From assembly GCF_000373245.1 (NCBI RefSeq), contig NZ_KB890750.1:1-64000 (forward strand): a stretch of 64,000 nt of DNA. Reading direction: 5' to 3'. Positions 35,969-44,552 of this stretch are shown here, piece by piece. The DNA is from Echinicola pacifica DSM 19836 (lineage in GTDB: Bacteria > Bacteroidota > Bacteroidia > Cytophagales > Cyclobacteriaceae). Under the pieces are notes generated by a model. The model worked only from the letters and a program-made list of their open reading frames with translations. It was not told the DNA's origin and did no database searches. The translations under genes were made by a program, and so were the position numbers. How positions within the stretch are numbered: the first letter of the stretch is position 1; every line of letters starts with the position of its first letter.

Positions 35969-37404
35969 TGAAACAATGGTTTCTTGAATTCATGGAGTAT
36001 TATGAAGTATTTGTAGGCTCCTATGGGATAATATATTTGACCTTATACCTGTTTCTGGCAGTGGTGTCTTTCTATGCGATCAAGGTATATAGTAATGCTA
36101 AATACAGTATAAAGGATAGCGCCATTCTCAAGAGCAATCATGTCCTTGGGGTGTCCATCGTTGCGCCAGCATTTAATGAAGGCGTGAATATCGTCTATAA
36201 TGTACGCTCATTACTCGCATTAAACTACCCGAAATTTGAGGTGGTCATCATAAATGATGGCAGTACTGATGATACCTTGGAGAAGCTGATTAGGGAATTT
36301 GAGTTGGTCAAGGTAGATTTTATGTACGACGCTAAAATCGCGACCAAGAGGATCCGTGGACATTATAAATCCTCCAATCCGGTATATTCTAAATTGCTGG
36401 TGGTGGATAAGGAAAATGGAAAAAGTAAGGCTGATGCCTCCAATGCGGGGATTAATTCGGCGAAATATCCCTTGTTTTTATGCACAGATGTGGATTGTAT
36501 CCTCCGCCGTGACACCATCATCAAGCTTGCCAGGCCATTTATGGAGAGCACCGTTAGGGTGATAGCGAGTGGAGCTGCCATACGCGCCTCCAATAGTTGT
36601 GTGGTGGAAGATGGCTTTATGGAAGAAGTGCATTTTCCCAAAAAACGCCCTGCTGCCTTCCAGGAACTGGAATATATCCGAGCATTTTTATTTGGAAGAA
36701 TGGCTTGGAGCCAGCTGAACGGCCTATTATTGGTGTCGGGTGGCTTAGGCCTTTTTGACAAGGAGATAGCAGTCAAGGCAGGTGGCTATTGGCATAAGTC
36801 CCTTGGGGAGGATATGGAGCTCATCACGCGCATGAGGAAATTTATGCATGAGCGGAAGGAGAAATTTAAGATTATCTATATCCCTGAATCCCTCTGCTGG
36901 ACCGAGGTGCCACCAAATTTGAAGATTCTAATAAGACAGCGAACCCGCTGGGCGAGGGGCTTAGTGCAGACCCTATACCTGCATCGAACGATGTTTTTTA
37001 GACCAAAATATGGTGTCACTGCCTTTATCACCTTGCCGTATTTCTTTCTGTTTGAGTTTCTGGTGCCGATATTAGAAGTTATTGGCATCATTGTACTCAT
37101 CATGAGTGCCATTTGGTTGGATTTTAACTGGGAGTTTCTTTTGATCGTCTCCTTATTCGTGTACCTCTTTTATTTCATAATTACCCTTATTTCAGTGTTA
37201 TGGGACGAGTTACTTTACGGACATTATAAGAATAGTAAGGATGTATTCTCTTTGGTATTGCATGCTGCGGTGGAGCCGATTATGTATCATCCATTTACGG
37301 TGTATGCGGCAATTAAGGGCTATATCCAGTTTATAAGAGCGACAGAACAAAAATGGGGAGTCATGCAGCGTCAGGGCTTCGCCAAAAAAGAAGATGAAAA
37401 ATAA
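35965..37404 (+). CDS. Processive glycosyltransferase family 2 (PgaC/BcsA-like)
   Basis: 479 residues. An N-terminal membrane helix (about 20-40) is followed by a GT-A domain with the catalytic set: N-D-G-S (D98), T-D-V-D (D175, D177), G-E-D (D283) and Q-R-T-R-W (Q325 to W329), the Q-x-x-R-W motif of processive synthases. C-terminal membrane helices lie at about 345-420. This fits inner-membrane synthases of beta-linked polymers such as poly-N-acetylglucosamine or hyaluronan; the sugar is unknown. A second Met at 35968 could also be the start. It overlaps the HEAT gene and, by 11 bp, the YaiO gene. Confidence 0.92.
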   Translation: MMKQWFLEFMEYYEVFVGSYGIIYLTLYLFLAVVSFYAIKVYSNAKYSIKDSAILKSNHVLGVSIVAPAFNEGVNIVYNVRSLLALNYPKFEVVIINDGSTDDTLEKLIREFELVKVDFMYDAKIATKRIRGHYKSSNPVYSKLLVVDKENGKSKADASNAGINSAKYPLFLCTDVDCILRRDTIIKLARPFMESTVRVIASGAAIRASNSCVVEDGFMEEVHFPKKRPAAFQELEYIRAFLFGRMAWSQLNGLLLVSGGLGLFDKEIAVKAGGYWHKSLGEDMELITRMRKFMHERKEKFKIIYIPESLCWTEVPPNLKILIRQRTRWARGLVQTLYLHRTMFFRPKYGVTAFITLPYFFLFEFLVPILEVIGIIVLIMSAIWLDFNWEFLLIVSLFVYLFYFIITLISVLWDELLYGHYKNSKDVFSLVLHAAVEPIMYHPFTVYAAIKGYIQFIRATEQKWGVMQRQGFAKKEDEK

Positions 37405-38680
37405 TATGAAGCACAAAGCGATCTTTTGTTTAGTCGGCCTCTTTCTGGCTGGAGTTTCACCCTTGTTTGCACAAAGCTCAGCCAATGTCAATACCGATAG
37501 TTTATTGCATGAGGCATTTGCGAGCATTCAGCAGGAAAACTATTCCTTAGCAGAAAAACAAGCCAAACTGGCTTTGGCTATTGCACCCGACTATCTCGAT
37601 TATTACCTGATCCTGGGCAGGGTATATGCCTCCAGAAATCAAGCCGACAGTGCTAGGTACTGCTATAATAAAGTCATTAAGGAAATTCCCGATTATGAGG
37701 ATGCATATATCTATTGGACCAATCTGGAAGTCCAGGAAGAACAGTGGGAAGAAGCTGGAAAACTTACCGATCAGGGCATCGCACTATTCCCCGACCAAAT
37801 ATGGTTTTATAATAAAAGGGCTTTGGTGTATCAGCAAGAAGGAGAGTTGGAGGAAGAAGTGGCTTTTCTGGAAACCGTCCAGCCTCTTTTTCCGGATCAT
37901 TCGAGTTTTAGACAACGCATTAATTTCCTGCAAGGAAGGCTGACCAGTGACCGTATAGGTTTGCAATATAGCCTCACGGCCTTTGATAGAGATGGTGTGG
38001 GGCCTTGGCATCTCGCAGGACTGCAATATATCAGAGAACGGAAATGGGGATCGCTTATCGGTAGGCTCAGCTGGGCCCAGCGTATGTCTGATGGGGAAGT
38101 CTTGCTATCAGGTTGGCAATATGAGATCGAGTCTTATATTATCATGAATGACAATAATTATTCCTATGCAGACCTTGCTTTGAGCGCAGATGATGTATTT
38201 CCCAATTATAGGATTGCTTATTCCTGGTTTCATAATTATGATAAAGGCTGGGAATCCGAACTTGGCGGACGACTCACCGGGGTAGGCTCAAACTCCACCG
38301 CTTCCACCATATTCTCTGGCATTGCCGGGGTAGGGAAGTATGTCGGCAATTCATGGCTGAACCTTAGGTCTTCTCTGAACTTCCAAAATGATAACCTCTA
38401 TCCCGCATTTACAGCGACTTGGAGGTATTATTGGGATACTCGCTTTGATTATTTTACCTTGTTTGGCGGATATGGCACCTCCCCGGATGAGCGGACCGTG
38501 GCCAATCAGCTTGAATATAGAATTGCCCTGGATTCTTACCGAGCAGGGATCGGCTATTATAGACTATTAGGAGATCACTATCAGATAGGCTTACAATTCA
38601 TGTACAATAACCAGGAATATATAGAAGATAATTTTCAAAATGAATATGAGAGCTACCTTCTGCTGCAATACAGGTTCTAA
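37394..38680 (+). CDS. TPR and YaiO-like outer-membrane barrel protein
   Basis: 428 residues with a signal peptide (ending S-P-L-F-A-Q). ATG 37394 overlaps the synthase stop by 11 bp; ATG 37406 is an alternative. TPR helical repeats (about 35-170) carry phrases such as Y-L-I-L-G-R-V-Y-A-S-R-N-Q-A-D-S-A. The C-terminal half is a beta-barrel of the YaiO type, ending Y-E-S-Y-L-L-L-Q-Y-R-F. A periplasmic TPR joined to an outer-membrane barrel mirrors PgaA and AlgK/AlgE, which export polysaccharide. It is therefore the likely outer-membrane exit of this locus. Confidence 0.85.
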   Translation: MKNNMKHKAIFCLVGLFLAGVSPLFAQSSANVNTDSLLHEAFASIQQENYSLAEKQAKLALAIAPDYLDYYLILGRVYASRNQADSARYCYNKVIKEIPDYEDAYIYWTNLEVQEEQWEEAGKLTDQGIALFPDQIWFYNKRALVYQQEGELEEEVAFLETVQPLFPDHSSFRQRINFLQGRLTSDRIGLQYSLTAFDRDGVGPWHLAGLQYIRERKWGSLIGRLSWAQRMSDGEVLLSGWQYEIESYIIMNDNNYSYADLALSADDVFPNYRIAYSWFHNYDKGWESELGGRLTGVGSNSTASTIFSGIAGVGKYVGNSWLNLRSSLNFQNDNLYPAFTATWRYYWDTRFDYFTLFGGYGTSPDERTVANQLEYRIALDSYRAGIGYYRLLGDHYQIGLQFMYNNQEYIEDNFQNEYESYLLLQYRF

Positions 38681-38713
38681 ACATGACGTTATGAAGCTAT
38701 AATCTCAAAGGAA

Positions 38714-40909
38714 TTGAAAATATACATCGACGTATTTCTGTATATAAGTTGTCTCAGCTTATTTATAGCTTCTGCACAGCCCGCTTTTTCTCAGCCTATG
38801 AATCATCCGCTAATAATAGCCAGTGGAAATCAGGAATTAGATGCTAATATCCCTTTTTTGGAAAAGCAGTTGGAGGTATTATTCCAAGGCGTAAAAGAGG
38901 ATTCTTCCCCGCTGGAGGGGCTTACCATTCGACTTAAATCTGATAGCAGCTGGTCTGAATCCCAATATAGGCTGCGGATAGACCGGTCTGATATTTCTTT
39001 ATATTCGTCCTCCTCAGCTAGTATGCAGCAGGCCATGGTGCATCTCCTGGAGCTGATGGGGCTGAAATTGTTAGGGCCTGAGCTGTATTCTATCGCCGAA
39101 GAATCTGCGCAAAAATTCCCTCAACAGTATGAATATACCTATACACGGCCCTTTGCCTTTACCTCCTTGCTCTATCCAGATGCGTACGAGCCGGCATTTC
39201 GAGCCTGGTACGGTATAGACTGGTATTTGGATGATTTTGGGGTCTGGGGACATTCTTTTGACCAGCTGGTTTCTCCTAAGGCCTATTTCGATAGCCACTC
39301 TGAATATTTCGCTTGGTATGAGGGCGAGCGACATGCCGAAGCTTTATGCCTTACTCATCCTGAGGTGAGGAATATTGCGATACAGAATTTGAAGGAAATC
39401 TTAGCCAAAAATCCTGAGGCAAAGTACTATTCCATTTCCCAAATGGATGACCTTATCTACTGCGAATGTGATCGATGTGCGGACGTCAATGCCGCTAATG
39501 GTGGCCCCCAGGGGAGTTTGTATTTTTTCGTCAACCAACTGGCACAGACTTATCCCGACCAGGATTTTGTCACCTTGGCATATTTGTATTCATCCAAGGC
39601 GCCTACGCAGATCCGGCCAGCGAAAAATGTCATTACTATGCTCTGTCCGATTAGTATGGATAGAGGCGCTGGAATCAAAGAGGGAGCCAGAAATCAGTAC
39701 TTTAAAAAGGAGGTCCTGGATTGGAAAAAAGTACAGGAAAGGCTGTTTGTATGGGACTATACAGTACAGTTTACCCATTATTTCTCCCCATTTCCTAATT
39801 TCGAGTCCATGACGGAGAATATTAAGTTTTACCATGAAATGGGTTTTGAGGGGCTTTTTATGCAAGGTTATGCAGATATTCCTGGAAGTTTATATGCCTT
39901 ACGGCAATATTTATTGGTCCAACTGATGAGAGATCCTGACTTGGATGCAAGTGTATTGACGAGGGAGTTTCTCGAAGAATATTATGGTAAGGCGGCTCCC
40001 TATATGGAGGAGTACTTGCTTACGCTTGCCGATGCGCAGAAGAAATCATCGAAGCGATTGGGGATATATGGTGGGCCTGTGCAGGCCATTTTCAGCTATT
40101 TATCACCTGAGATAATGGATCAACTTGACCAGGTCGTAACAAAGGCCGAAAAAGCAGTCCGTGGGGAAGCGCATTTCGCCAAAAGAATTGCCGCTGTGCG
40201 GATGGATTTGGAATATACCTATTTTGAGCAAGCCAAATATTATGGAAAGGATCAGCATGGAATGTATGTACCTTCCGCCACAGGCTATTCGCTGAAGGAG
40301 GGACTCAATGCTAGGGTAAAGGCCTTTGCTGACCAAGCGGAGCATTTAGGAGCCTATGAGTTAAGTGAAGCCGGCCCTGGTCCGCAGCAGTATTATCAGG
40401 ATTGGTTGGGCTATCAGACCTTTGCTACTGTGAGCCATAGGGGAGAGTCAGCCGATTATAAATTCATATCTCAGCCTTCAACGGAATATAATTTCAAGAA
40501 AACCTATGGCCTTCAGGATGGCTTGCGTGGCAGCAGTGATTTCTCCTATAATTGGACGGGATGGTATGGCGATTCTCCTGTCATAGAATTTACACTTTCA
40601 GATACCAAGCCACTCAGTAGGGTGGTTTTGAATTTTCTGGAAGATCAGCGCCATTGGATTTTCCTACCTGAGAAAGTGAAATTATTTGGCTATTATAAAA
40701 ATCACTGGAAGCTTTTGGCCGAGGTCAAGGTAGGGGACTTGGAGGAAAATTGGCTGGTCGATCGACGGACTATTTCTCTAATGTCCTCTGGAAAAAGGAA
40801 GTTCAGTAAATACAGGGTAGAAGTTTCATCCCTCAAAAGCCTTCCAAAATGGCGAAAAAGAAGGAATAAAATGCCCATGACCATGATTGATGAAATAGAG
40901 ATCTACTAA
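38714..40909 (+). CDS. DUF4838 exported glycosidase-like protein
   Basis: 731 residues from TTG 38714, which gives a complete signal peptide (ending A-F-S-Q); no ATG gives a better start. The N-terminal alpha-glucuronidase-like domain (about 30-130) is followed by the DUF4838 core (about 160-430), with S-I-S-Q-M-D-D and C-E-C-D-R-C-A-D (about 244-258), and by a C-terminal beta-sandwich resembling F5/8-type C domains (about 590-731). It is probably a periplasmic or surface carbohydrate-active protein that trims or modifies the polymer made by the upstream synthase. No catalytic acid can be assigned with certainty. It lies 33 bp after the YaiO gene. Confidence 0.8.
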   Translation: MKIYIDVFLYISCLSLFIASAQPAFSQPMNHPLIIASGNQELDANIPFLEKQLEVLFQGVKEDSSPLEGLTIRLKSDSSWSESQYRLRIDRSDISLYSSSSASMQQAMVHLLELMGLKLLGPELYSIAEESAQKFPQQYEYTYTRPFAFTSLLYPDAYEPAFRAWYGIDWYLDDFGVWGHSFDQLVSPKAYFDSHSEYFAWYEGERHAEALCLTHPEVRNIAIQNLKEILAKNPEAKYYSISQMDDLIYCECDRCADVNAANGGPQGSLYFFVNQLAQTYPDQDFVTLAYLYSSKAPTQIRPAKNVITMLCPISMDRGAGIKEGARNQYFKKEVLDWKKVQERLFVWDYTVQFTHYFSPFPNFESMTENIKFYHEMGFEGLFMQGYADIPGSLYALRQYLLVQLMRDPDLDASVLTREFLEEYYGKAAPYMEEYLLTLADAQKKSSKRLGIYGGPVQAIFSYLSPEIMDQLDQVVTKAEKAVRGEAHFAKRIAAVRMDLEYTYFEQAKYYGKDQHGMYVPSATGYSLKEGLNARVKAFADQAEHLGAYELSEAGPGPQQYYQDWLGYQTFATVSHRGESADYKFISQPSTEYNFKKTYGLQDGLRGSSDFSYNWTGWYGDSPVIEFTLSDTKPLSRVVLNFLEDQRHWIFLPEKVKLFGYYKNHWKLLAEVKVGDLEENWLVDRRTISLMSSGKRKFSKYRVEVSSLKSLPKWRKRRNKMPMTMIDEIEIY

Positions 40910-41058
40910 TGAGGGCTTTACGCGTAGAATTGTGGGTGGGAATCAAATATTATTTTCATTTTGACGATATAAAATGGCCATTTTATAGATAATAAATTCT
41001 AATTTTATGTACATGAAAGGTTACTTTCAGGATTGACTATAGTAGAAATATACCAACT

Positions 41059-41415
41059 ATGAAGAAATTACTTTTGATCGAGGATGATGTATTGATCCTC
41101 AAAATGGTAGAGTTTAAGCTAAAAAAAGAGGGGTATGAGGTTCATATCGCTAAGGACGGAAAAGAAGGGATTGAGAAAATTGATGAACTAAAGCCGGATA
41201 TCATTATTTCCGATATTGTAATGCCTTATAAGTCAGGGATTGAGATCGTCCATTATACGAAGCAAAACTATCCCGATACACCGGTGATCGTATTGTCTGA
41301 GCTTGGTGAAGAAGAAAAGACTGTGATCGAAGCCTTCCAGCTTGGAGCGGTAGATTTTGTGTCAAAGCCATTTAATCCTCAAGAATTGGTTTTAAGATTG
41401 AAAAGATTTGTCTAA
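41059..41415 (+). CDS. Stand-alone response-regulator receiver
   Basis: 118 residues, receiver domain only. The acidic pocket (E8, D9, D10), phospho-acceptor D52 in I-S-D-I-V-M-P, S80 and K103 are all present, so it should be phosphorylated normally. It has no output domain, so it probably acts by protein-protein contact, as CheY does. It is 150 bp after the DUF4838 gene and on the same strand, which suggests it controls the exopolysaccharide machinery after translation. No histidine kinase gene is in the window. Confidence 0.9.
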   Translation: MKKLLLIEDDVLILKMVEFKLKKEGYEVHIAKDGKEGIEKIDELKPDIIISDIVMPYKSGIEIVHYTKQNYPDTPVIVLSELGEEEKTVIEAFQLGAVDFVSKPFNPQELVLRLKRFV

Positions 41416-41449
41416 TTTTAGAAATTGCTATTACTATTAAAACCAAAAA

Positions 41450-41992
41450 ATGAACAAAAGCTTTTTAATAAAAGAACTCTTTTCGAACATTAAAACAACA
41501 GGGGCGGTTACTTTTAGTTCCAAGTTTTTAGTGAATAAAATGCTCAGCTTTGCCCAATTCAAAGGGGTAAAGGTGATTGTAGAATTGGGTGGTGGAGATG
41601 GCAGCATCACCAGAGGAATCATCGAAAGAATGGATGCTGATGCCAAATTACTCGTTTTCGAGATCAGTGAACCGTTTTGCAATAACCTTCGCAAGCAATT
41701 CCCACAAAAAAATGTGGAGATTATCTGCGATTCAGCAGGCAATATGGACAAGTATCTGCCCGAAGAAAAAGCAGATCTAATTCTTTCTTCGCTTCCTTTT
41801 AGCCTAATCCCCAAGGATTCCCGGATGGAAATATATGAGAAGACTAGAAGCCATCTCAAACCCACTGGCTTTTTTATCCAAATATGTTATTCCTATATCC
41901 TTAAATTCCAATTTGCCCAATACTTCAAAAGCATCAAAACGGCATTCACCCTAAGAAATTTCCCCCCAGCTTTTATAATCATTTGTAACTAA
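41450..41992 (+). CDS. Class I SAM methyltransferase, PmtA/KsgA-like
   Basis: 180 residues. The SAM-binding motif I reads V-I-V-E-L-G-G-G-D-G-S-I-T (about 43-55). The later acidic and hydrophobic strands fit the fold shared by phospholipid N-methyltransferases (COG3963) and rRNA adenine dimethylases. The N-terminal phrase T-G-A-V-T-F-S-S-K-F-L is close to that of bacterial phospholipid methyltransferases (T-G-A-I-x-P-S-S), so lipid methylation is the better guess. It is 34 bp after the receiver gene. Confidence 0.75.
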   Translation: MNKSFLIKELFSNIKTTGAVTFSSKFLVNKMLSFAQFKGVKVIVELGGGDGSITRGIIERMDADAKLLVFEISEPFCNNLRKQFPQKNVEIICDSAGNMDKYLPEEKADLILSSLPFSLIPKDSRMEIYEKTRSHLKPTGFFIQICYSYILKFQFAQYFKSIKTAFTLRNFPPAFIIICN

Positions 41993-42397
41993 CAGAATAA
42001 TCATCAACGGTCTTATAAGTAACTGATTACTAGTGTTTTACATAACTTATCTACAGTTTGTGTTTAAGTGTAATTATTGGCCTAAAAGGGTGAAATTTAT
42101 CGGTTTTGAGGATTTAAACCCTAAGATCATAGCCACTCAAAGAGAAGACTGCGATAACAAAAAGTTAGAATTTTGGGGAGGTTTTTAGGCGAATAGGTGG
42201 CTCATACCAATGACCAAAAATACTTCATTCCTCAATTGTGAATGGATAGATTACCATGGCGTGAAGTGGGTTTTCGACTTAGTGGTTTTTTCCATATTTT
42301 AAGGATTTATGGTTGAGCTAATTACTTTGGTAGAGGTTTTGTGACAATTCATGACAAAAAGTAAGAGTCTAAAAGAATAACCATTACCTTCATCAGC
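41993..42397. other. Intergenic region before the radical SAM gene
   Basis: No gene, RNA or repeat recognised. It should contain the promoter of the radical SAM gene. Confidence 0.5.
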
Positions 42398-43453
42398 ATG
42401 AAAGAGGATGTTTTTAAGGGAAGAGGTTCAAGGATAAGTCCGGATAATCCCCACCTTCAGCGTCGGGAGCATTTGGTATTTATGGAAGGAATTGATGAGG
42501 AGAAGCACCTGGATAGACCTGTCACCAAGTTTTATAAAGAAACCTCCAAAAATGCCCTTAGCAAAAATAATAGCCCCGACTTACCACTCAACTATTCTGT
42601 AAATCCCTATATGGGCTGTGAGCATGGATGTATTTATTGTTATGCGAGAAATAGCCATGAATATTGGGGTTTTGATGCAGGCCTAGGCTTCGAGACCAAT
42701 ATTGTGGTAAAACATAATATTGTGGAGAGTCTCAAAAGCCAATTTGATAAGCGTGGTTATATTCCGCAGGCCATTATGCTTTCTGGAAATACCGATTGCT
42801 ACCAGCCTGCAGAGCGCAAATTCAAGCTTACCCGTGGAATTCTGGAGCTTTGTCTTAAGGTGAAACACCCCGTGAGTGTGATTACCAAAAACACGCTAAT
42901 CGCCAGGGACCAAGATCTCCTGCAGGAACTGGCCGTTCATGGCTTGGTTCATGTTTATTTTTCGATCAATCATCTTGACCCTAAGTTAAAATCCGTGCTG
43001 GAGCCACGTACGGCCTCTGCTAATAAGAAAATAGAGCTTATACGGCAGTTTACCAATGCGGGAATTCCCTGTGGAATAATGGTCGCTCCGATCATTCCTG
43101 CCCTGAATACGGCTGATATCGCTGAAATAATCCGCTTTTCCGCCGATGCTGGTGCGCTTACCGCCGGATATACGGTGGTGAGATTAAATGGAACTGTAAA
43201 AGAGGTTTTTTCTGCTTGGGCTAAGGAGACTTTTCCCGATCGAGCGGAAAAAATTCTGCACCAAATAGAATCCCTGCATGGAGGAAAAGTGAATGATACC
43301 GACTGGGGGAGAAGGATAAAAGGGGAAGGGCCTATTGCCACGGTAATTAAAACGATATTTGACGCTGCTAAAGCAAAGTACTTAGCGGGCAGGAAAATGC
43401 CTGATTTTATCCTAAAGGACTTTAATCCTAATGGACAGCTGAACTTATTCTGA
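42398..43453 (+). CDS. PA0069-type radical SAM protein (SplB-like)
   Basis: 351 residues. The cluster motif is C74-E-H-G-C78-I-Y-C81 (C-x3-C-x2-C), giving a SAM-bound [4Fe-4S] cluster, followed by Y-A-R and a H-E-Y segment. The N-terminal R-G-S-R-I-S-P-D-N-P-H and F-Y-K-E-T-S-K-N-A-L phrases are characteristic of the PA0069 family, which is related to spore photoproduct lyase. The substrate is unknown; a role in DNA lesion repair is possible. It is followed by a small winged-helix-like gene 46 bp downstream. Confidence 0.9.
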   Translation: MKEDVFKGRGSRISPDNPHLQRREHLVFMEGIDEEKHLDRPVTKFYKETSKNALSKNNSPDLPLNYSVNPYMGCEHGCIYCYARNSHEYWGFDAGLGFETNIVVKHNIVESLKSQFDKRGYIPQAIMLSGNTDCYQPAERKFKLTRGILELCLKVKHPVSVITKNTLIARDQDLLQELAVHGLVHVYFSINHLDPKLKSVLEPRTASANKKIELIRQFTNAGIPCGIMVAPIIPALNTADIAEIIRFSADAGALTAGYTVVRLNGTVKEVFSAWAKETFPDRAEKILHQIESLHGGKVNDTDWGRRIKGEGPIATVIKTIFDAAKAKYLAGRKMPDFILKDFNPNGQLNLF

Positions 43454-43499
43454 AAATCATGCTGCCAGTTATTAAGCATATTTATGAATTTTGATCATT

Positions 43500-43703
43500 A
43501 TGGTAAATAATATTTTGGAAATCGCTATTTTAGAAATGATTAGGCAAAAGGGTGAAGAGGCTTTTTCCCCCTTAGAAATCATTAAGTGGATATATCCGCA
43601 GGATTGGTGTCATTTCGAAGAGGATATTCTGGCCGTAAGTGCCCAAATGAGCGAAAAAGGCTTGATAGGGCTTGATATGAATGGGAATATCCATAAAGCT
43701 TAA
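43500..43703 (+). CDS. Small DUF3253-like protein
   Basis: 67 residues from ATG 43500 (TTG 43491 would add three). The segment F-S-P-L-E-I-I-K-W-I-Y-P-Q-D-W and the late Q-M-S-E-K-G-L-I-G-L-D-M-N-G-N parallel the DUF3253 pattern (a P-S-E-V helix, D-W, then an L-x-x-x-G-x-I turn), a small winged-helix-like fold. In other genomes DUF3253 genes sit next to photolyase-related or redox genes; here the neighbours are a PA0069-type radical SAM gene and msrA. Function unknown. Confidence 0.55.
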   Translation: MVNNILEIAILEMIRQKGEEAFSPLEIIKWIYPQDWCHFEEDILAVSAQMSEKGLIGLDMNGNIHKA

Positions 43704-43763
43704 CAGGTGCTTTTTTTCTATTCTTAAGAATCATTTATTAATCTAGTCTCTAAATCAAATTGT

Positions 43764-44348
43764 ATGGAAATATCAAATGATCCGAAAGCAAATCCCGGCA
43801 GAGCTAAGGAGGAATACCCATTAGCTACTTTTGGTGCGGGATGTTTTTGGTGTACGGAGGCCGTATTCCAAAATCTTCGTGGAATTAGCAATTTGCGACC
43901 AGGCTATGCTGGGGGGATTATTGAAAACCCCACTTATGAGGAGGTGGTCTCTGGTACCACTGGACATGCGGAAGTTATTCAGTTTAATTTTGACCCGAAG
44001 TTAATTGCTTACCAGGATTTGCTAGAGGTATTTTGGGCCACCCATGATCCCACCACCGTCAATCAGCAGGGGGCAGATATGGGGCCTCAATACCGTTCGG
44101 TAATATTTTATCATTCCGATATTCAAAAACAGACCGCTGAAGAATTCAAAGAGTTGATCGGCAAGGCAGAAGTGTATGATGGTCCCATTGTCACTGAGAT
44201 AGCGCCTTTTGAGGGATTTTATCCTGCTGAAAAAGAGCATCTTGATTATTATAAAAACAATCAAAACCAGCCCTATTGTCAATTTGTGATCCGACCTAAG
44301 GTCGAAAAACTTAAAAAAGTATTTGGCAAACATACCAAATTCGTTTAA
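43764..44348 (+). CDS. msrA: Peptide methionine (S)-S-oxide reductase
   Basis: 194 residues. The active-site motif G-A-G-C-F-W-C holds catalytic C27. Other family marks are R-P-G-Y-A-G-G (about 46-52), G-H-A-E-V-I-Q (about 68-74) and D-P-T-T-V-N-Q-Q-G-A-D-M-G-P-Q-Y-R-S (about 92-109). MsrA repairs oxidised methionine in proteins using thioredoxin. No signal peptide, so it is cytoplasmic. A terminator follows at 44427. Confidence 0.97.
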   Translation: MEISNDPKANPGRAKEEYPLATFGAGCFWCTEAVFQNLRGISNLRPGYAGGIIENPTYEEVVSGTTGHAEVIQFNFDPKLIAYQDLLEVFWATHDPTTVNQQGADMGPQYRSVIFYHSDIQKQTAEEFKELIGKAEVYDGPIVTEIAPFEGFYPAEKEHLDYYKNNQNQPYCQFVIRPKVEKLKKVFGKHTKFV

Positions 44349-44426
44349 CCCATTCAAAATTCGCCCATGCCTGCTAAAGATGCTAAATCGTAATCCATCA
44401 TGAGATGAGGCTGGGAAGAAGGATAG

Positions 44427-44474
44427 AAAAAAGGGCTCGTCTGGATCAAAATGATTCAATCGGGCCCTTTTTTT
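44427..44474 (+). terminator. Terminator after msrA
   Basis: Stem AAAAAAGGGCTCG / CGGGCCCTTTTTT (one G-U pair) with a 20-nt loop that has internal GATCA/TGATT pairing, then a T-run. It may be bidirectional, serving the convergent Rieske-ThDP gene. Confidence 0.75.
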
Positions 44475-44552
44475 AGTTGATAAACACTATGTGCTGCTTT
44501 CTAATTTGCAGTCTTCCTAATACCTTACCAAAACTCTACCTTGCTTTCGGAA

